DNA from: Coenobita brevimanus
Lineage: Eukaryota > Arthropoda > Malacostraca > Decapoda > Coenobitidae
Direction of reading: 5' to 3'
NCBI GenBank assembly: GCA_032717465.1
Contig: CM064671.1
Location: 52,938,498 to 53,002,497, forward strand
Length of the DNA stretch: 64,000 nucleotides
A program made the position numbers and the translations under genes. This document shows positions 58,430 through 64,000 of the stretch, piece after piece (within the stretch, counting starts at the first letter, position 1; the number at the start of each line of letters is the position of its first letter). A model generated the notes under the pieces. The model had not been told where the DNA came from and did no database searches. It worked only from the letters and a program-made list of their open reading frames with translations.

Positions 58430-59145
58430 TACTGAAATAACAATCTAGTGGCTAACCAAATTAAATACATTTTCATGACATGAAATACTGTAATAAAAAT
58501 CTGAAGATAACCAAACTGATTATATACTGAGGCCTCATGTAAACGAAAATAGGGATTGCAGTAATGTTATGTATTGACCACATATGCAAAGAAACTATAT
58601 CAAGAATTAAGATAACGATTTACAGTGATCCTAAGCTGGTATGTTTTGAAACTGAATTGTACTTTAACAGACATTACAGTGTTTCCTTATGATTTTGCGA
58701 GCAAATTATATCCACACATTCAGGCAGAAAAGCTGCTTTAATATTAGTCTGTTATAAACATTCTTATTCTCAGAAAACACTTCACAGAAACAATAAAGAC
58801 TTGCATATTAGAATATCAAGTCTGGTCCAGATCTTGCCACAGAAGATTATCGATTTCTTCCCGAGAGAAAGGCTGGACTGAAGATCTCGAGGCAAGGTTT
58901 AGTGACATTACTAAGTCTGATCATTTCTGGCTAAAAATCGGACCACTGCTCACATGACATCAAGCAGTAGCCTACCCCAGTGCGTCACTCCATTAGGGTT
59001 AATGGGATCAGTTGGATATAGACACCACTTGAGTCAAGTTGCTAAGCTTCTGACTTTTCACTCCAAGCTAGAATAATGGTCTGTTGTTGAGTTTCGGGTG
59101 CACATTATCGCAGCATAATAATAAGGAAAATGGGAATCTTATGTT
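58086..59145. other. Unassigned sequence with a (TA)n microsatellite
   Basis: No gene was recognised. TATC and TA repeats occupy 58328-58427. Confidence 0.4.
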
Positions 59146-59970
59146 TTAACCTGTACCATCTCAGGCATTTTTGCAATTTTATACCCACCCAATCCCCGAC
59201 CAAAAACGGAAAAAAAAGTTTTACTGCATTAAACAATCCAAAAGGACATATAAATCAAGGAAAAGCAAAAGAAAAAAAGTACTCCTTAAAGAAGAAATAA
59301 GAGCAAGATGGCCGTCCGTCGTGTTATTGGCCCAGTTTACCAAGTCGCGAACGACATTTTACCGCCCAGCCGGGAGGGATGAGAGAGAACAGGAAAGGAG
59401 AATGGGGGATTTACCATTCTCAGTATCCTCCTTCACTGGCTCATATTCCTCCCACAGAAGAGTCATCCAGGTCTTCCTCTTCTGAAAAGAATCACTAAAT
59501 GAAGGGACAGAAAGGTCCATATGACCGTTTAAACAGCCTCCTCCAACCCAATGAGGTGGAAAAATGGCGTGATTTTCGCAACACTCTGATGCTATGACAG
59601 ACAGTGGCACACTGATTCAGTGTTGCCACTTTTGTCTGGAGTGCTACCCACAAAAATCGTACATTTTACCCACAAAAAAACCACAAACTTGGATGGAATA
59701 CCCACATATTTACCCACAAATATTTTTCTTTATTTTTTATACAAATTATATTTCATGGTGGTTAATTTAATCAAGTCAACATAATAATTGTGTATATGTG
59801 TTAATATATTTCTGCATTACTTTTTGACACAACTGTAGTTAAAAGATTGACAAAATCAAAATAACAACCTATTTCCAATATCAGCAGTCTGGCAATCAGT
59901 CAAGCAGTCTAACAGAAAGAAGAAATTTCATTAACAGGACTACAAATGGCTTGACTGATCATTCACTGTC

Positions 59971-62004
59971 TTAGTCCATGTCTATAGAAATCACATCATC
60001 ATTGCCCTCGTCTTCAGCACTATCTTTAGCTCCAAAGTTCCTTATCATATCATTGGAGGGTACAAAACTTGAACAGTTCAGGGACTGCAGTGCCAGTCCA
60101 TAGCGGATCTGCAGTATGGCTTCTACTGTTCTCACGCTTAACCTATTCCTTAATTTTGAATGAACTACATTCATTTGCGAAAAAATTCTCTCAATGCTGG
60201 CATTAGAGAAAGGCAAGGACAGTAGTGAGAGTGCAAGTGATGATAGGTTTGGAAACTTTTTTGCACCTGTGGACATTGTGTACTCATTTACCTCAGCCCA
60301 GAAACTAACAGTATCTCTAAGACATTCTTTGGGCCACTGTACAAAGCTGACGTTATCCCATTCAGTCTCCAATCCATCCATATCTACAAAGGTTGATTTA
60401 TATCTGTAGGCAATAGGCATAATAGACCGTTTGCACTGGGAGGTAACATTAGATGGATGGAAGTTCTTTAACATCAGGAGAATGTCAACATTGTCTGGAA
60501 GGCACTGCTCTACATGAGTTAAAAGTTCTAGCATGAAATTTTTGCAGCGTTCCTTAACATAACTGATCTGATCACTACTCAGAGAACATGATTGTGCACA
60601 TAAGTTGAACTCATGACCAAAGTTAATGACTGTGTGTGGTAAGATGTAACTCTGAATGTTAAGGTTAGGCAGATTTTCTTTGGGACACTTTGACAAGTAA
60701 TTTGAATCAACTACTACTTGCATAAGACTACGGTACATATCCATTAGATCATCGGTGATCTTTGTAATATCAACATTCTGGCTCTGAAAAAGTTTATTTA
60801 TTCTCACAACCTCCTTCAGGATCTTTCGAAGAAACAGGAGGTACAGCTTGATTTGAGGATCCTTGTAAGCATTTGCAAGCTCTTTTGCTGTGTGACAACG
60901 TTCTTTTGAAGCACACATTTCAAAATGAAGTTTCAAAGCATCCCATTCATCAAGTATGACATTTATTGCTTCCAAGCGTGCTAGCCACCGTGTAGCAGCC
61001 AACCCCGGGACTTTCTTGGGCATACTACCACTTCCTTCTAGTACCTTATACAGCTCTTGGTATGTGTGCATTCTTTTTGGGCTGTTTGAGAAACAAGTAT
61101 GTGTTTCCCTAACTAAAAACAAAATAACCGTAGGAAGAACATCACAGGCTTTGGCAGCAGCTAAATGGAGTGAGTGACATACGCATCTTACAAGAACTAA
61201 CTCAGGATTATCATTTTTCAGTAAAGTTGAAAGAGAATGTGTTTTTCCAACCATTGCGCTGGCCCCATCAGTACCTATGCCAACCAACTTGTCAAGACTT
61301 AAACCATCCTCCTCAAGACAGCCTTTTAATGTTGTGTAGGTAGTGTCTGCAGTTGAATCTTTCAAAGGTACAGGACGATAAAATGTGTCAACTATGGTTC
61401 TTTTCTTTGCACTGTAAAACCGAATACTCAATCCCAAGCATGTGATATTTGCCTCATTAGTGCTCTCATCAACTATTAAACTGTAATATTGGTCACCTAT
61501 CTCATTTCTCAGATTCTGTACAAAAGATGGGGCCAATACATGTTTCTGCAATCGAGCACACTTTGTACGATGGAGCTTTATTTTCTGTAGTGTACTTGAT
61601 TTTTTGTCTAACTGAGTTATTAATTCACCTAAATGGTCTACTGACAAAGTAGAAGCATGCTCAGAGATAAACACAGCTAATTTCAGTTCAGCTACTTTTG
61701 TGGGGTCACTTTCTGCAAGCTTAAAACTGTCTTTAATTGATGACTGAACTTTACTTCCAGATGGCTTTATGTTCTCGATGTGTCTCTTTGTTTCAGCATG
61801 GCCAAAAATGGTTTTCAAGTGCGCTTGTAAGGAAGTGCCACAAACTTTGCATCTGGCTTTGGTGCTGTCACCCGGGAATGCCTGAAGCCATCCTGAGAAA
61901 AAAAAAAAAAAAAAAGGCCTATGTGTTTACTATTTATTTAAATATTGAACTATTCGTTTACTATAACTGTACACCACCTACTGAAAATTAATTTTTACCA
62001 CTGT

Positions 62005-62043
<39 letters not shown>

Positions 62044-62167
62044 TGCCGACATGCAAGGCAACAATTAGTAGGAAGGTAAGATATACCGTATATTGTTTCG
62101 AATAAAATGAGCAAGGAAGTATTTATGTGCGTGAAAATTGAATCTAAAAATAAGTGTTAGTAGGTCG

Positions 62168-62247
<80 letters not shown>

Positions 62248-62458
62248 CGAAGTCGCTGGAGAATGAGAATGAAATCATGTGAATTTGTGCTAAAAATGCT
62301 AGTTCCAAAGATATGTCACTAGCCTATAGGAAAAAGCATTGGCTATAATATAGGCTAACACTAGTTAAAAAGATGTGTTACGTACGATATGTCAAGAGTA
62401 ACATTAAGAAACATTAACGAACGTCAAAAATATATGACAGTAGGTCAATATAGCTTAT

Positions 62459-62509
<51 letters not shown>

Positions 62510-62616
62510 TGTGCTGCCACACTAAACCATAAAATGGAATTATAAAACTAACCTTTGAATCGGCCGTCATTTTCCCAAGCTGATCTGTAATGCTGAGTGT
62601 ATTTTTTGTCACTCAT
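59971..62616 (-). CDS. hAT transposase, two exons, apparently intact
   Basis: Exon 1 is 62616-62553 (start MSDKKYTQHYRSAWENDGRF) and ends AAAG before a GTTAGT donor. The intron is 62552-61893 (660 nt) and ends in a long T tract plus CTCAG. Exon 2 is 61892-59971. The joined frame gives about 661 residues. An N-terminal BED-type zinc finger spans the splice (Cys36, Cys39, His53, His59). The RNase H-like core has Asp163 (IVDEST), Asp230 (GIGTDGAS) and the RCVCHSLHL motif; Glu589 lies in the C-terminal hAT dimerisation region (SNASIERIFSQMN, VEAILQIRYGL). The tail is acidic. No stop or frameshift was seen. Residue roles are assigned from the hAT family. The protein resembles the KIAA1586/ZNF862-like group of hAT-derived proteins. 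A domesticated gene is less likely, since TIRs and target duplication are present. Confidence 0.9.
61893..62552 (-). other. Intron of the hAT transposase gene with three microsatellites
   Basis: GT donor (62552-62551) and AG acceptor (61894-61893) are canonical, and the acceptor has a polypyrimidine tract at 61898-61915. Inside lie (CA)n at 62010-62041, (AT)n at 62171-62244 and (GT)n at 62462-62514. Confidence 0.85.
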
Positions 62617-63109
62617 GGTAGGTTAATTAGGGCTACCACTAGCCCAGAAGCTGGAAACAGTACTCTGTAACTATGTAGTACACTTGTACCCTGTAGGGTC
62701 ACTTGTGGTTGAACCGATCTATTGACTGGCGGAGTGAAGAGTGGCACTGTGACCATGGTTACGTGGAAAGAAAAACGTCAACCTCTCTGAACGTGATCAA
62801 AACAGGAAGCCTACGGGAACGCACGCTCAGTCAGGACACAATAAGAATATGATATAATTTCATATAGCCCACATAACCATTGTATATTAATGTTTTATCA
62901 CATTTTACTTCTTGGAAAATGAATATAATCGTAGATTTATATATTTAGCATAAACACCCCTAAAACTACCCACAAACATAATGAATACCCACAAACTTTA
63001 CCCACAAATAGACGTAAAATCGCCTCACCCATAAAGGCACCCATAAATAGCCTTCTTACCCCACAGATTTTTGGGTAAAAACCCACAATACGGCAACACT
63101 GCACTGATT

Positions 63110-63340
63110 TTACCCACCCACACAGAACCAAACTCAGTGCTACAAATGCTTGTGCAAAGTATTGCTAATACGTTAAGCTACTCCTTAGCATAAAATTAGC
63201 TAGGTTGAAGCAGTCTGAGACATGCTACAGTGCTCAAATTTAGCTGTCGGCACCGTCATGTCAGTACGATTAACTGAGTTCTTTTGTACTGTCGGCACCA
63301 TGCTGACGGCAGGATTGTACGGGTTAAGTTTTAAAAAGCT
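63110..63340. other. Flank of the hAT element with a repeated TGTCGGCACC motif
   Basis: The motif occurs at about 63246 and 63290 next to a GGGTTAA end. See the possible TTAA element. Confidence 0.4.
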
Positions 63341-63344
63341 CACT

Positions 63345-63835
63345 CTGTGTTTGTAGTGCCCGACATTCCTTTACTTGCGTGAAATATACATGTGAAAACA
63401 ACTGTTACGGAAGTTGAACTAACTATGGGATAATGACTCAGTGATGATGGTGATATTGATGATTTCAGTGGTGATTATAATGATAAAAATTTTTATGGTG
63501 CTTATGATAATGACAATACTTTGTGCTTGAAGTGCCCTTTGCAGTGTTATTTGCTTGTAACAGGGGCATATAGTTGCATCATAAAGACGGGTATACTGTA
63601 GAAACTTATGAATTATGGCAGTGATGCAGTGATGATGATAATGGTGATGGTAGTGATTATTCTGGTGACGATGATCATGGTGATAGTGGTAGCAGTAATT
63701 ATGGTAATGATGATGATGATATTACTTCGTAGTGTCCTACACAGCCTTATCTATCAGAATATGTGTGTGAAACAGAAATATGTAGATGAGGGAGCTATGG
63801 TACTGACAGTGATGATGATGATATGAGTTATGCCG
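63345..63835 (+). repeat. Degenerate tandem repeat of about 170-200 bp rich in GAT triplets
   Basis: Three diverged units begin near 63353, 63530 and 63727. Each has GAAGTGCCC- or GTAGTGYCC-like sequence, then a (G)AAACT...TATGG segment and a block of GATGAT triplets (TCAGTGATGATGG, CAGTGATGATGATA, CAGTGATGATGATGA). Frames through the GAT blocks would encode Asp-rich or Met/Val-rich strings but have stops. No gene was recognised. Confidence 0.5.
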
Positions 63836-64000
63836 TTAGTAGTGAAGAAGGTGATAATGAAAAGCATTAACACTACGGAATGAACAGCAATATGTGACCA
63901 TTACCTTTATGGAAATGATAAGACTGGAAAAAATAGTGATGGATCCAGATATGTGTAAGTTCATATACAGTACTCTGCTTATCAAGTTTAAAGTACTGAA
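63836..64000. other. Unassigned window end
   Basis: No feature was recognised. Confidence 0.3.

Larger units (their letters stand above)
59618..63101 (-). mobile_element. Complete hAT transposon
   Basis: The 8-bp target duplication CACTGATT lies at 59610-59617 and 63102-63109. The ends are CAGTGTTGCCAC and, reverse complemented, CAGTGTTGCCGT. Total length is 3484 bp. It carries one two-exon transposase gene on the minus strand, and subterminal TACCCACAAA motifs, three near each end and all in the same orientation. All parts needed for an autonomous hAT element are present and undamaged as far as can be read. Confidence 0.95.
59146..63327. mobile_element. Possible TTAA element enclosing the hAT transposon
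   Basis: TTAACCTGTACCATC at 59146 and, reverse complemented, TTAACCCGTACAATC at 63327 are similar inverted ends next to TTAA. The right end has two copies of a TGTCGGCACC(G/A)T motif (63246, 63290), a subterminal repeat. Without the hAT element the insert would be about 0.69 kb. This is tentative because the left end match is short. Confidence 0.35.

Noticed and set aside
59171..59610. Host gene exon (104 codons on plus, 83 codons on minus)
   Set aside because: Neither frame has recognisable features, they overlap each other, and the region may belong to a TTAA element.
59971..61818. Domesticated host gene derived from hAT
   Set aside because: Terminal inverted repeats and an exact 8-bp target duplication surround it, so a resident transposon is the simpler reading.

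Overview
This window reads as nuclear DNA of an arthropod, most probably a decapod crustacean. That is an inference from very dense and long AT, TG, CT and AG microsatellites, from piggyBac, RTE-type LINE, Penelope, Ty3/Gypsy and hAT elements, and from a SINE-like repeat with a 5S rRNA head. I found no host gene, no intact host tRNA or rRNA gene and no prokaryotic feature. The species cannot be named from the sequence.

Layout. 0-10 kb: an internally deleted piggyBac derivative (239-1973), a 4.7 kb block bounded by about 295-bp inverted repeats (2000-2295 / 6960-7254) that holds a LINE fragment, an LTR-like promoter stretch and a 1 kb pyrimidine tract, then a second LINE fragment and a 160-bp tandem repeat. 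10-20 kb: a three-layer nest in which a LINE (10337-11394 and 18081-19525) is split at TTAA by a piggyBac-type non-autonomous element, itself split by a 5.8 kb Ty3/Gypsy retrotransposon (11561-17378). 20-29 kb: two decayed RTE LINEs in tandem; the second carries a 776-bp TTAA MITE and a LINE insertion with a 10-bp target duplication. 29-35 kb: a mariner relic, a LINE endonuclease fragment and a long LINE relic. 34.6-38.1 kb: a chimeric piggyBac made of two families head to head, followed by the 5S-headed SINE. 39-41 kb: a hAT MITE with an 8-bp target duplication and an inverted pair of tRNA-derived SINE heads. 41-45 kb: a nearly full-length piggyBac. 45.4-46.0 kb: the 3' end of a Penelope-like element with hammerhead-like motifs. 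46-58 kb: a LINE split by an 8.2 kb Ty3/Gypsy element (47758-55983) whose target duplication and reading frame match exactly, meeting a second LINE of the same family tail to tail. 59.6-63.1 kb: a complete hAT transposon with an uninterrupted two-exon transposase, TIRs and an 8-bp target duplication.

The most notable result is the Ty3/Gypsy family. Both copies encode gag, protease, then integrase, and in the fuller copy integrase is followed by reverse transcriptase and RNase H. That is the Ty1/copia-like order known from the Gmr1 group rather than the usual Gypsy order. The copies are defective in different ways (one has lost integrase core to RNase H, the other has two stops and a frameshift), yet their LTR pairs are nearly identical, which suggests recent mobilisation in trans. 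The second notable result is the apparently intact hAT element. The nested insertions give a relative chronology: LINEs first, TTAA elements next, Gypsy last.
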